Part shown: piece after piece, positions 44,098-52,624 of the stretch
Layout: the number at the start of each line of letters is the position of its first letter
Position numbering within the stretch: the first letter of the stretch is position 1
DNA from: Pseudomonas sp. NBRC 111124
Lineage (GTDB): Bacteria > Pseudomonadota > Gammaproteobacteria > Pseudomonadales > Pseudomonadaceae
Assembly: GCF_001320245.1 (NCBI RefSeq)
Contig: NZ_BCBA01000034.1
Span: 43,699 to 107,698 of the forward strand
Direction: 5' to 3'
Length of the DNA: 64,000 nucleotides
Position numbers and translations under genes: made by a program
Notes under the pieces: model-generated
The model's input: the letters and a program-made list of their open reading frames with translations, nothing else
Database searches by the model: none
What the model was told of the DNA's origin: nothing

Positions 44098-45648
44098 TTA
44101 ATTGCCAATTCGGCACACCTCGACCTGGTAGCCCATCGCACCAAGCCTTTGTGCAAATTGCCTGAAGTTCACCTTCGAGAAAAACGGCATGTGCAGTTCT
44201 GCATTGGGTTGCATGATGGCGAACACGATTTTGTTGCGCGGCTGTGTGCCTGGGTTGAAAGCGAATTGGAACCCTCCCAGATCTGCGAGGTGTGCGTTCA
44301 CCTGGGTAACAACGTCCGGGGAGTTGATCAGAGCCTCAGCAGACACGTAAGCCTGAGAGAAGAGGTGGCTGAGCACGCTAGACGACGAGTACTTTTTGAC
44401 GTGGATGATGTGGTGATCCGGTGTGAGCAAATCACAGAACTCGAACGGGCCGCCTGCGCCTGTAAGTCTTACCAGCTTCTGGTCGAGCAGATAGAAATTT
44501 ACGTTATCGGCAATGCGCCTCAGGTAGGCGCCTTCGTGGTCAGTGCGATAGGAGGGGAACTCCAGGTTGCACGGAGTTGCAGCCTCAAAAAAGCGATTCA
44601 CTTGCTCGGTATAGTCGCGATCGATCTGATACCAGTCACCTTCGCTGAGTAGGTAGATTTTGCCTTCGTGCTCAATTTCCGCCTCAAGACACATGTACAA
44701 AGGCCAGGTGGCAAGTCGTTGCTCGTCAGCCCCGTAGAGGTAGATGCGCTCAGAATCCAGCGCTGGGCGGGTGACGCCGCCCAGTAAGTGCTTGGCGAGC
44801 AGCGCTTGTCTAAGATCCAGGTCAAATGAGATCACTGGGCCATTGTGCGAACGCGCACTACGTTTGACATAGCTAAAGCCGCTGACATCATTTCCGAGCA
44901 TTTCAGGTGCAGCTGCGCGGACGCAGTCAAACCGCTCGGCATTCATCGCTTCCACGAGCACACGATCTAAATGTCCTTCGAGTGCCGCATCTCGCACCGG
45001 GACGATGAAGTCCATCCAGGGATATTTTTCCTTGCAGTGATCATCTTCGTAAGCCGTCAACAAACGAAGCGCGATTTCTGGGAAGTCTTCAAGCTTGACG
45101 TCGGAATGTAAGGCCAATGAGTCCGAGCCGCTGACGTACTCGCCTTCATCTTGATCGTTCTCCACGATCCCGGTCAGCGACTTGAGGATCTCCGAATCGA
45201 ACTTGAAGTCGAATTCGGTTATCGACAACAGCCTCGACGACTGCGCCTTTGAGCGTAACGGAGTGCGGTCAATGTTGGATTTCTCCACAGACTTGATCAG
45301 CAGTGGATCCGTAAGGCTGAGCGCGGTGCGTAGCCCGAAGTAGCGCTCAATCGCGAGAGGATCAATCAGGTGCCTGGCATGGCCAAAAGTGAAGCAAAAA
45401 ACCCTGCCTCTAATTGCCAGGACGAGCAGCGCTTTGAGCGATCTGCCGGTCAGATCAAGGCCCGCTACTTCTGGAACAGCGCCGAAGAGCTGCGTCCACT
45501 TTGGATGGGAAGGGTTTTTCTGGTGATAGAAGAGGCATTCAACATCACCTAACGCGAACGCGATTGGTCGTAGGTTGACCTCGTCGGAAAGCGCGTCCTG
45601 GATGGTTCGCCCTTCCTTGAGCAAGAACACATTGATTGTGATCTTCAC
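44098..45648 (-). CDS. TIGR04141/DUF6119 family sporadically distributed protein
   Basis: 516 residues matching the TIGR04141 pattern: the N-terminal INVFLLKEG, a central FDLDLRQALLAKHLL part, and the signature HHIIHVKKYSSSSVLSHLFSQ (shortened) followed by YVSAEALI near residue 425, a half-conserved basic region. Family members occur patchily in bacteria and often in defence islands; biochemical role unknown. GTG 45648 has AAGGAG 6 nt upstream. It is a single gene, convergent with the proline-rich peptide gene. Confidence 0.75.
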   Translation of the reverse strand: MKITINVFLLKEGRTIQDALSDEVNLRPIAFALGDVECLFYHQKNPSHPKWTQLFGAVPEVAGLDLTGRSLKALLVLAIRGRVFCFTFGHARHLIDPLAIERYFGLRTALSLTDPLLIKSVEKSNIDRTPLRSKAQSSRLLSITEFDFKFDSEILKSLTGIVENDQDEGEYVSGSDSLALHSDVKLEDFPEIALRLLTAYEDDHCKEKYPWMDFIVPVRDAALEGHLDRVLVEAMNAERFDCVRAAAPEMLGNDVSGFSYVKRSARSHNGPVISFDLDLRQALLAKHLLGGVTRPALDSERIYLYGADEQRLATWPLYMCLEAEIEHEGKIYLLSEGDWYQIDRDYTEQVNRFFEAATPCNLEFPSYRTDHEGAYLRRIADNVNFYLLDQKLVRLTGAGGPFEFCDLLTPDHHIIHVKKYSSSSVLSHLFSQAYVSAEALINSPDVVTQVNAHLADLGGFQFAFNPGTQPRNKIVFAIMQPNAELHMPFFSKVNFRQFAQRLGAMGYQVEVCRIGN

Positions 45649-45829
45649 GCATCACTCCTTGACCCCTCGCCTTGATGTTAAATTGGCATCTGCCACTGCC
45701 CCCGTCAAGCCAGGTAAACGACGCGCTAGGCCACCTACTTTGGCCAAGGTGGGGATCATGAAATTAGGGTGTGCAGCACCCGTACGCGCTACCCTGTTGT
45801 ATCACTCATGCAATGCACGAGGAGCGCAA

Positions 45830-46039
45830 ATGAAGCGAAATCTGGATTCAATGCTTATGCCCGACTCTCCCGCTGTGCAAGAAGCCGTTGAGGCCATGAA
45901 GCGCTATCACCAAGCCCAAGACACAGGCGAGCCTGATTGCGAAGTCGAGCGGCTAAGATTGGCAGCAGAACAGCTGTTCCAGTCAATCAGCGACTACCAG
46001 CTCGCAGCCTTGGGGCATCAACCCCTTGTTCGCCACTGA
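45830..46039 (+). CDS. small hypothetical protein, Pseudomonas accessory type
   Basis: 69 residues, MKRNLDSMLMPDSPAVQEAV onward, mostly helical and acidic, no TM. ATG 45830 has a strong GAGGAG 5-8 nt upstream. The next gene starts 3 nt after its stop, so the two form an operon. Not assignable; similar short proteins occur in pseudomonad islands. Confidence 0.65.
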   Translation: MKRNLDSMLMPDSPAVQEAVEAMKRYHQAQDTGEPDCEVERLRLAAEQLFQSISDYQLAALGHQPLVRH

Positions 46040-46041
46040 GC

Positions 46042-46368
46042 ATGGCTGAGCACCCTCAGACTCCCGATGGACGCTATTTCGTGGTGAGGGGGCGCCTATG
46101 GCGATGCAGCGATCCCACGCTCACCGTTGAGCACCGGCAGCAACTGGTCGACGCATTGATGGACGCTCGACGTGCAGTGAAGCTGGCAAAGGCAGCCAAT
46201 GATCCTGACCAGCTTCTGAGAGCCAGGCAACAGGTTGACCAGGCGAAAGTTGCCTTGGGTGAGCGCGGGCCAGTTTGGTGGAGCGATGGTGCGCCCGATT
46301 ACAACCGCAAGCTGGTCACCAACTCGCCTTACCATAGCTGGTACCAAGCTTTGAAATCTGGAGCCTAG
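46042..46368 (+). CDS. small hypothetical protein
   Basis: 108 residues, MAEHPQTPDGRYFVVRGRLW at the start, helical middle (LVDALMDARRAVKLAKAAND) and an end with GPVWWSDGAPDYNRKLV. The pattern is familiar from conserved Pseudomonas hypothetical proteins; no function known. It begins 3 nt after the previous stop codon. Confidence 0.65.
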   Translation: MAEHPQTPDGRYFVVRGRLWRCSDPTLTVEHRQQLVDALMDARRAVKLAKAANDPDQLLRARQQVDQAKVALGERGPVWWSDGAPDYNRKLVTNSPYHSWYQALKSGA

Positions 46369-46399
46369 CGGGCGCTATGCACCAGTGCACGCTCAGTCC

Positions 46400-46448
46400 T
46401 TACTCGATATATTGATGATCAGCCCGGTTATCGAGTAAGCACAGTTTG
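46400..46448. repeat. 10-bp inverted repeat
   Basis: TTACTCGATA (46400-46409) and TATCGAGTAA (46439-46448), perfect complements, with a 29-nt loop. It comes just after the two-gene operon. No T-run; operator or recombination site are both possible. Confidence 0.45.
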
Positions 46449-46622
46449 TCATTCTTTGAGTGGAATTACCCAGCGGCCCGGGACACTGAGCATCTCGTTT
46501 GGGAGGCCGCTGTGGCGGCCTATGGCGCGGATCTGCCTGCCATCCTCAGTGACCTTCTCAATCGCTACACTCGCAGTCCTGGGATGGATACTGTCGCTCG
46601 CGTAACTCCTGAATGCCTATAG
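46419..46622 (+). pseudogene. probable C-terminal fragment of an accessory protein
   Basis: An open stretch without ATG encodes FEWNYPAARDTEHLVWEAAV, AAYGADLPAILSDLLNRYTR (protein-like, amphipathic) and stops at 46620-46622. There is no start codon with a ribosome site, and an upstream in-frame stop lies at 46416. Likely a leftover of a larger gene; family unknown. Confidence 0.35.
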
Positions 46623-46640
46623 ATTTGGTTCGGATGCTGC

Positions 46641-46814
46641 TCAAGCTGAAGTTTCTGCAGATGTTACGAAGGCATGTTGAGCAGCCTGCAGCCGCTCTTG
46701 CAGCCGGGCAACATAGGCCTCAGCTTCAACTGCATTCGCGAACGAAACTGGATGGCCGTCAATGATCATTTTGCAGCCTGATCCGTGTTCGTCGACCTGG
46801 ATATCGATCTTCAT
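46641..46814 (-). CDS. small hypothetical protein
   Basis: 57 residues, MKIDIQVDEHGSGCKMIIDG then VEAEAYVARLQERLQAAQHA. An N-terminal beta-hairpin is followed by one helix, with no TM. ATG 46814 has AAGGAG about 9 nt upstream, which decides it over the long frame starting at 46928. Function unknown. Confidence 0.6.
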   Translation of the reverse strand: MKIDIQVDEHGSGCKMIIDGHPVSFANAVEAEAYVARLQERLQAAQHAFVTSAETSA

Positions 46815-46853
46815 GCCCGCCATCTCCTTGGTGTTGTTTTGGCGGCGCGGAGG

Positions 46854-47066
46854 GTGTGCGGTTGTCGCGAACAGGCAGCACGCAAATTGTTCATAGGCGT
46901 GTATGCCGGCAGCGGTATGGCACTGCATGAAGAAGCCTTCGACACGCGTCCAGGAGAGTCGATGACGCGTGCCTTGGTCTGGGGGGACGTGCGAGGTGCC
47001 TCGCTACCGAGCGCAACCAGCCTTCGCAACGGCTTGCTTGAACAAGCAGCTGGAAGCCGTGGGTAG
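46854..47066 (+). pseudogene. decayed paralogue of the 96-residue protein at 47318-47608
   Basis: This frame holds KLFIGVYAGSGMALHEEAFD and TRPGESMTRALVWG, clearly matching QLFIGIYERSGLARIEEAYA and KRPGEYVTRAMARG of the minus-strand gene 300 nt away. The N-terminal part is not recognisable, and after RALVWG the likeness is lost, so it looks broken at both ends. The two copies lie in opposite orientation around the frameshifted gene at 47078-47305. Confidence 0.5.
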
Positions 47067-47077
47067 CAATTTCCTCT

Positions 47078-47305
47078 CAGCGATCCACGGCTTGATGAGT
47101 CCAGGTGACATAAGCCGCTTTGAGAGATTGAGGCAGTTGTGGGGAATCGGGTTTCAATTCGCCCGATTTCTTCACCCACTCGGTGAGCCAGGCGATGACC
47201 AAAGTTCGAGTGACAGGGCTGGGCCCAACCTGGCGCTCCAGTTCGGCAGCTACCTGATCTAGGAACGCGATCTTCAGCGTCCAACTGGGCTAGCTGATCA
47301 GCCAT
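47078..47305 (-). pseudogene. small accessory gene with an apparent early frameshift
   Basis: ATG 47305 has an excellent AGGAGG 8 nt upstream and encodes MADQLAQLDAEDRV, but this frame then turns into low-complexity Ser/Gly/Arg. A different frame from about codon 13 gives IAFLDQVAAELERQVGPSPV, TRTLVIAWLTEWVKKSGELK and LPQSLKAAYVTWTHQAVDR then a stop at 47078, which looks like real protein. A one-base loss near 47265 would explain it. It lies 12 nt after the 96-residue gene (operon). Confidence 0.45.
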
Positions 47306-47317
47306 TGTCTCGTCCTC

Positions 47318-47608
47318 CTACCCCACGTGCTGCTTCGGTTCTTGGGCGGATAGAGCCAGGGCACGACCCCGGCCAGCGCCCCGCGCCATGGCCCTAGTTA
47401 CGTATTCACCAGGCCTTTTTGCATAGGCTTCCTCAATCCTAGCCAAGCCCGAGCGCTCGTAGATCCCGATGAACAACTGGGTGTCCCCTGTGCGGGAAAG
47501 CCGAACCTGAACATCGAGCTTGGCTCCGTCATCTAGTTCCTCCACATGGGAATGGAGCTGCAGAGCTGGATCTGCACAAGCCCAAAATACCGCTCCACGA
47601 TGTCGCAT
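47318..47608 (-). CDS. small accessory protein, paralogue of the 46.9-kb fragment
   Basis: 96 residues with LDVQVRLSRTGDTQLFIGIY and EEAYAKRPGEYVTRAMARGA. Family of short Pseudomonas proteins of unknown role. ATG 47608 is the start. An overlapping frame upstream (LYDFASLYVANEEDLMRQGC, reading into 47535) also looks protein-like and ends inside this gene, so a second short gene or a frameshifted fusion is possible. Confidence 0.55.
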   Translation of the reverse strand: MRHRGAVFWACADPALQLHSHVEELDDGAKLDVQVRLSRTGDTQLFIGIYERSGLARIEEAYAKRPGEYVTRAMARGAGRGRALALSAQEPKQHVG

Positions 47609-47783
47609 CCTTGCCTCATCAGGTCTTCCTCATTCGCTACATACAAGGACGCGAAATCATAGAGCAACGATGATTAGTACCACCGATCCGAGCTGCGACA
47701 GACTGTGGTGAACACCTGAGGCTCAGCGATTACCTGAAAAAGGTAGGGCGCATTTCCGTCGCCCCTGACTTTGGGAGTTCAGC

Positions 47784-48923
47784 ATGAAAGCCATCGTGTA
47801 CAACGGCCCACGTGACGTCGCGGTCAAGGATGTACCAGACGCAAAAATTGAAAAGCCTACGGACGTGCTGGTACGCATTACCACGACCAACATCTGCGGT
47901 TCTGATTTGCACATGTACGAGGGCCGCACCTCGTTTGAAGCCGGGAGAGTCTTTGGTCACGAAAATCTCGGTGAGGTGATCGAGGTGGGGGCAGGGGTCG
48001 ACAGGGTCAAAGTCGGTGACCGTGTCTGCTTACCCTTCAATATTGGCTGTGGATTCTGTGAGAACTGTGAAAAAGGCCTCACTGGGTTCTGCCTTACAGC
48101 GAATCCTGGTGCTGCGGGCGCCGCTTACGGTTTTGCCGAGATGGGCCCGTATCAGGGCGGGCAGGCCGAATTGCTGCGCGTGCCCTATGCGGATTTCAAC
48201 TGCCTGGTACTACCGGAAGATGCCCAAGAGCGTGAGGATGACTACGTCATGCTCTCGGATATCTTCCCTACAGGTTGGCATGCAACAGAGCTTGCCGGTT
48301 TGCTACCGGGTGAAAGCATTGCGATTTACGGCGCAGGGCCTGTCGGCCTGATGGCCGCCCATTCGGCAATCATCAAAGGTGCATCTCAGGTGTTCGTCAT
48401 CGACAACCAACCGGATCGTCTGCAACTTGCCGCGCAGCTGGGGGCAACCCCAATCAACGCAGTCGAGCAGAAGGCCGTGGAAGAGATCATGAACCTGACC
48501 CATGGCAAAGGCACCGACCGGGGATGTGAGTGCGTGGGCTACCAGTGCTGCGACAAGCATGGCCATGAAGCGAACTACCTCACCATGAACAACCTGGTCG
48601 CTTCAACCAAGGCCACAGGCGGCATTGGCGTGGTTGGTGTGTTCGTGCCAGAAGATCCTGGAGCGAAAAACGAACTGGCGAAGGAAGGCAAGATGGCCTT
48701 CGACTTCGGTGCGTTCTGGTTCAAGGGCCAGCAGATCCGGACAGGCCAGGCGAATGTGAAGGCCTACAATCGCCGCCTGGCAGAGCTCATCCATCATGGG
48801 CGCGCCAAGCCCTCGCAGATCATTTCCCATCGTTTGAAATTGGCCGAAGGCCCAGATGCCTACAAGCATTTCGATGCGCGGGATGATGGTTGGACGAAAG
48901 TGGTGCTCAAGCCTGCTGCGTGA
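47784..48923 (+). CDS. zinc-dependent, glutathione-independent formaldehyde dehydrogenase family enzyme
   Basis: 379-residue MDR-family dehydrogenase. Catalytic zinc ligands lie in NICGSDLHMYEGR (Cys38) and FGHENLGEV (His/Glu), structural-zinc cysteines in GCGFCENCEKGLTGFC (about 89-104), and the NAD-binding GAGPVGLMAAHSA near 184. It matches the FdhA type with tightly bound NAD that dismutates or oxidises formaldehyde and other aldehydes. ATG 47784 has GGGAG about 8 nt upstream. It opens the stress-gene block and is transcribed alone. Confidence 0.87.
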   Translation: MKAIVYNGPRDVAVKDVPDAKIEKPTDVLVRITTTNICGSDLHMYEGRTSFEAGRVFGHENLGEVIEVGAGVDRVKVGDRVCLPFNIGCGFCENCEKGLTGFCLTANPGAAGAAYGFAEMGPYQGGQAELLRVPYADFNCLVLPEDAQEREDDYVMLSDIFPTGWHATELAGLLPGESIAIYGAGPVGLMAAHSAIIKGASQVFVIDNQPDRLQLAAQLGATPINAVEQKAVEEIMNLTHGKGTDRGCECVGYQCCDKHGHEANYLTMNNLVASTKATGGIGVVGVFVPEDPGAKNELAKEGKMAFDFGAFWFKGQQIRTGQANVKAYNRRLAELIHHGRAKPSQIISHRLKLAEGPDAYKHFDARDDGWTKVVLKPAA

Positions 48924-49014
48924 TCCGCTCTCACTGCTTCCAGGGAAGGAAGCTTGGCGAGAAGGGAGATCTGCATGCTTTAGAAGCTAGCCTCACCGGC
49001 TTGTCAGGGCGTTA

Positions 49015-49263
49015 TCACCCGGCAATTTCCAGTTGTGTGTTCTTCCGCCACCCTCGCAGATTCATGGCGCAAAGGCAAAACTGCAGGATGATCAGAGCCC
49101 AGGCTTGTGCTTGCCAGCCCCACACAGCCCACAGCACGTTGCTTGCGATGAAACAGCAGAATCCTATCTTCCTTCTACCCGGACGGCGCGAACCGATGCA
49201 CCAGGCTGCCAGTACGGTCATCACCATGGCAGGCCATTCAAGTAACCCGATCCAATATTCCAT
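49015..49263 (-). CDS. small inner-membrane protein
   Basis: 82 residues with three hydrophobic segments (IGLLEWPAMVMTVLAAWCIG; FCCFIASNVLWAVWGW; WALIILQFCLCAM). The layout is common in small pseudomonad membrane proteins of unknown function. ATG 49263 with GGAAAG 6 nt upstream is preferred to a TTG at 49275. Confidence 0.6.
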   Translation of the reverse strand: MEYWIGLLEWPAMVMTVLAAWCIGSRRPGRRKIGFCCFIASNVLWAVWGWQAQAWALIILQFCLCAMNLRGWRKNTQLEIAG

Positions 49264-49299
49264 GAAACTTTCCAACTGATGATGGGATATCTGAAACTA

Positions 49300-49334
49300 A
49301 TCACCTGCCAGCGTTCTGAGCGCTGGCAGGTGAT
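49300..49334 (-). terminator. terminator of the hemerythrin gene
   Basis: Perfect 14-bp inverted repeat, ATCACCTGCCAGCG (49300-49313) and CGCTGGCAGGTGAT (49321-49334), with a 7-nt loop. It lies 8 nt after the hemerythrin stop; little T-run. Confidence 0.7.
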
Positions 49335-49341
49335 CGCTTGA

Positions 49342-49806
49342 CTAAGCCGCTCGCTTCTCGCCCTTGAGCATCTTTTTCTGCATTTCCATGGTTCGCCCCA
49401 GCTCCTCAAGGATGTCCTTGCTGAGCAGCTTCTTCGCCGTGGGGAACAGCTCGCCTTCTTCTTCCTCGATGTGATGCTCCAACAACTCTTTCATGACCTT
49501 GACCCGCCCGGCGAATTCGACGGTGCCGGTTTCGGTATGCAGGAGGTCGGGTAGGACGAGGGAGTCAACAGTCCGGTGTTCTTCCTTGGCCTCGTAGTAC
49601 ATCTTCGCTTCTTCCTTGCCACCCGCTTCCTTGATGGCCGGATAGAGAATTTCTTCTTCGAGCGCGGTGTGAATCTGCAGCTCCTGCTCGATCCTGTGGA
49701 GTAGATCGGCCCGTTTTTTCACTGCTCGCTCGGTGGTGGTCGACAGCTCTTCGAGCAGCTTCTTTACCAACTTGTGGTCTTGAATCAGTAAGTCGATAGC
49801 GTTCAT
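49342..49806 (-). CDS. hemerythrin domain protein
   Basis: 154-residue four-helix protein with hemerythrin iron ligands: QDHKLVKKLL (His), IHTALEEEILYP (HxxxE), KEEHRTVD (His) and ELLEHHIEEEEGELFP (HxxxE), so a non-haem di-iron oxygen/NO/ROS-binding centre is likely. Soluble, cytoplasmic. ATG 49806 is used. It is separated by about 90 nt from the upstream GH15 gene on the same strand. Confidence 0.88.
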   Translation of the reverse strand: MNAIDLLIQDHKLVKKLLEELSTTTERAVKKRADLLHRIEQELQIHTALEEEILYPAIKEAGGKEEAKMYYEAKEEHRTVDSLVLPDLLHTETGTVEFAGRVKVMKELLEHHIEEEEGELFPTAKKLLSKDILEELGRTMEMQKKMLKGEKRAA

Positions 49807-49899
49807 GGCGTTACCTCATCACGGATTGAAAGAATGGAAAACTTGCCTGTGGTTGAGTGGCCGCCAAGCGAGACGGTTCAACGCAGATGATGTCTGGCG

Positions 49900-51714
49900 T
49901 CATCGTTCGGGATGGCAGCCCCCGATGGCCATTGCGGCCTTGAGGGCTGCCAGGTGAGTCAGGCCCTGCGGAAGGTTTCCCAGATATTGTCCAGTCTGCG
50001 GATCGATCATCTCCGAGTAGATGCCTACACCGTGTGACAGCCCTTGCAAAGCGTCTGCATAGGCGGCTTCGGCGCGATCCTGGTTATCCAGAATGGCCCA
50101 GGCTTCGATAAGCCAGAATGTGCAGGCCAGGAAGCAACCTTCCTCTTCCTGTGCATCGGTGTAGCGATAATGGAAAGCGCCGGCCCCCAGATCATGATCA
50201 ATGGCTTCCAGCGTGCTGCGTAGACGTTCCTGGCTGGGGTAACCGAACCTGACGGCCAGTGCCAGTGAAGCGTCCAGTCGGTCGCTGCCTGGATAGAACA
50301 GGTATGCCTGACGCTCTTCGCTCCAGCAGTGCGCCTCGATCCATTGCTGGATGCGCTGTCGCTCGCGATCCCAGCGTTCCCGGCATGTAGTGGGAAGGTG
50401 ACCGCCATCGGCCAATTCGATGGCCCGGCTCAAGGCTTGCCAACAGCTGATTTTAGACATCGTGTAATGCTGTTTTTCCGGCAACTCCCAGATACCGGCG
50501 TCCTGCTGACGCCAACAGTCTGCGCATTGGTCGGCAAGGCCTGAGAGGAGCATGGCGCTCGGGGAATCAAGAATATTGCCGCTGTCAATGAAACAGCGCG
50601 CTGTTTCGAAGATATCGCCGAAGACGCCGTGTTGAAGTTGGTCGCGGGCATCATTGCCGACGACTGGAGGGGAGTTCTTGTAGCCAGGCAGGTCGACCGG
50701 GCGCACGCAATCACCGATTGCACCATCGAGGGTATAAAACACCCGTGGCCCATGTTCATCCAGCCGGCGCAGCAGCCAAGTGAATGCAGCTTTTGCTTCT
50801 GGCTGCGCGCCGATGCCCAGAAATGCTTCGATGGTGTAGCCAGCGTCGCGTATCCAGGCGAAGCGGTAATCGTAGTTTTTGCTGCCGCCAATCCGTTCGG
50901 GAAGGGATGAGGTCGCTGCCGCCATGATCGAGCCACTTGGAGAGGACAGCAGCAGCTTGAGGGCCAGCGCATTTCTGATGACCTGGGTCTGGTACGGGCC
51001 GTCGTAGACCAGCCCCTTCGACCATTGGCACCACTCCCGATGCGAGCCGTCGATGCGTTCATCGATCAAGGCCAATGGGGGCACCACCAGGGGCTCATCT
51101 CGTCCTGCGATGATTGCGACCACTGAGCGTTGTCCTGCTGCAAGGCTAAGGACAGCACGCACGCCCATGTCATCCTTGCGTTCGATGTGCACCTGATGGT
51201 CGTGCAGGAACATGCCGAGTATTCGGCCCGCATGAAAAACGCAGGCATTGTCATTCGGCGCCACGTAGGGGCTTACCGTGTCGGCTTGGGTTCCGAAGTC
51301 GATGGCGATGTCGAAGTCGACCTTACCCTCGATACCTTCGATGCGTCTGGCGAGTTCGGCCCAAGGCAGGCGTCCAGCAGGGCCACTGTTCAAGGATTCC
51401 GTCAGCCGGGCACGACCCTGACTGGTAATGAAGATTGTCTCAAGGACGTTGCTGTCTGCCAGGTAGCGGCGCTCAGCAACGAATGCCTCGCTAGGGGTAA
51501 TGGAAAAGAAGCCTCCAGTCTGAGGGGCCAGCAGCTTGTCGAATAGGGGAGGTGAATCCATGTGCGGCACACACCACCAGTCGATGGAACCGTCCAGACC
51601 AATCAGTGCCACAGAGCGCCCATCGCCGAGCGCACCATACTGCTCCAGGGGCAACCATCCACCCTCATCACGCTGAGGTGCACCCTGTTGAGCTTCTACC
51701 GGTTCTCTTTCCAT
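49900..51714 (-). CDS. glycoside hydrolase family 15 protein (glucoamylase/trehalase type)
   Basis: 604 residues. The N-terminal beta-sandwich region (GALGDGRSVALIGLDGSIDW near 26) is followed by the (alpha/alpha)6 catalytic barrel (YDYRFAWIRDAGYTIEAFL near 280, VDLPGYKNSPPVVGND near 345, FYPGSDRLDASLAL near 474). Such enzymes split alpha-glucosidic bonds (trehalose, malto-oligosaccharides) in the cytoplasm; no signal peptide is seen. Trehalose/glycogen turnover is typical of stress clusters. ATG 51714 follows AAGG at 8 nt. Confidence 0.87.
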   Translation of the reverse strand: MEREPVEAQQGAPQRDEGGWLPLEQYGALGDGRSVALIGLDGSIDWWCVPHMDSPPLFDKLLAPQTGGFFSITPSEAFVAERRYLADSNVLETIFITSQGRARLTESLNSGPAGRLPWAELARRIEGIEGKVDFDIAIDFGTQADTVSPYVAPNDNACVFHAGRILGMFLHDHQVHIERKDDMGVRAVLSLAAGQRSVVAIIAGRDEPLVVPPLALIDERIDGSHREWCQWSKGLVYDGPYQTQVIRNALALKLLLSSPSGSIMAAATSSLPERIGGSKNYDYRFAWIRDAGYTIEAFLGIGAQPEAKAAFTWLLRRLDEHGPRVFYTLDGAIGDCVRPVDLPGYKNSPPVVGNDARDQLQHGVFGDIFETARCFIDSGNILDSPSAMLLSGLADQCADCWRQQDAGIWELPEKQHYTMSKISCWQALSRAIELADGGHLPTTCRERWDRERQRIQQWIEAHCWSEERQAYLFYPGSDRLDASLALAVRFGYPSQERLRSTLEAIDHDLGAGAFHYRYTDAQEEEGCFLACTFWLIEAWAILDNQDRAEAAYADALQGLSHGVGIYSEMIDPQTGQYLGNLPQGLTHLAALKAAMAIGGCHPER

Positions 51715-51902
51715 CGGTATGCCTTCGAGATCACGTGTTCTGATTCCGACAGGGCTATCTGGCGTCTGGTTCGTCTTGTGTGAGCGCCGCCCAAATAGAG
51801 GGAATTTAGGATTGGCATGGATATCTCATGTAAAGCGAGACAAAAGGGCGCTTCGTCCCCTCGCATTTACCCTGCAGGGAACAAGAACAAAAGGGGGCTT
51901 AC

Positions 51903-52136
51903 ATGAGTTGTCTGATTTGCGCGGGGCAAGCTGAGTCCGTCGAATGCACCAGTGGCTGGGAAGAGCGACACTGTTCTCAATGCGGCTGTTACCGAATGTC
52001 CCAGGCGCTCATTCTGGTGATGATGGAAGAGGGTCAGATTTTTGATACCGAGCGGATGCGGGCCTGGCTGGTATCTCGGCGCGAATTGATGCCCATCCCT
52101 ACCATCGACCATAGCCAGGCGATATTGGCACTTTAA
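51903..52136 (+). CDS. small Cys-rich hypothetical protein
   Basis: 77 residues with CLICAGQAESVEC and HCSQCGCYRMS, a likely four-Cys zinc knuckle at residues 3-29, then a helical part. ATG 51903 with AGGGGG upstream. No family could be named. It lies between GH15 and the DUF421 gene and is divergent from GH15. Confidence 0.6.
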   Translation: MSCLICAGQAESVECTSGWEERHCSQCGCYRMSQALILVMMEEGQIFDTERMRAWLVSRRELMPIPTIDHSQAILAL

Positions 52137-52171
52137 TCGGGCCTGGGCTCTACCACTGGCTACCTGGTGTC

Positions 52172-52615
52172 TCACTCAGCAGGAATGATCGAAATCTTTC
52201 CATTGCGTTCGACGATGGCGAACTTGACATGCTCTATGTTCTCGATGCCTTGGCTGTCCCGCGCTGACTCAAGGATATCGTCCTCCGTGAGGCGTGCCCG
52301 ACGCATGCGGTGATGCAGAAAACGTCCATTCTCAACAACCAGGGTAGCGTGCCCATCCAGAAACCTGGCCAAGGGCTTGGAGTTGAGCTTCGCGAGCGAA
52401 AGGCCGACGTCCAAAACGATCAGCGTGGCAATCACCAGCATGGCATTGGTGAATGAAAAATCCTCGCCCAGAAGTGCCTGCTGGGTGGCTTCCCCAATGA
52501 TCAGTAGCAAGACGAAGTCGAAAGTCGTCAGGTCGGCCAGTGAGCGCCGCCCGGCTACGCGAAACAGCAGCATGAGGGCGACGTACATCCCGGCTGCGCG
52601 GAGGATCGAATCCAT
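52172..52615 (-). CDS. DUF421 (YetF-like) membrane protein
   Basis: 147 residues: two or three TM helices (YVALMLLFRVAGRRSLADL; VLLLIIGEATQQALLG; NAMLVIATLIVLDVGLSL) and a C-terminal cytoplasmic DUF421 domain (LVVENGRFLHHRMRRARLTE; EHVKFAIVERNGKISIIP). The short form is frequent in pseudomonads. Function unknown. It lies 9 nt after the upstream membrane-protein gene on the minus strand. Confidence 0.8.
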   Translation of the reverse strand: MDSILRAAGMYVALMLLFRVAGRRSLADLTTFDFVLLLIIGEATQQALLGEDFSFTNAMLVIATLIVLDVGLSLAKLNSKPLARFLDGHATLVVENGRFLHHRMRRARLTEDDILESARDSQGIENIEHVKFAIVERNGKISIIPAE

Positions 52616-52624
52616 GACGCACTC

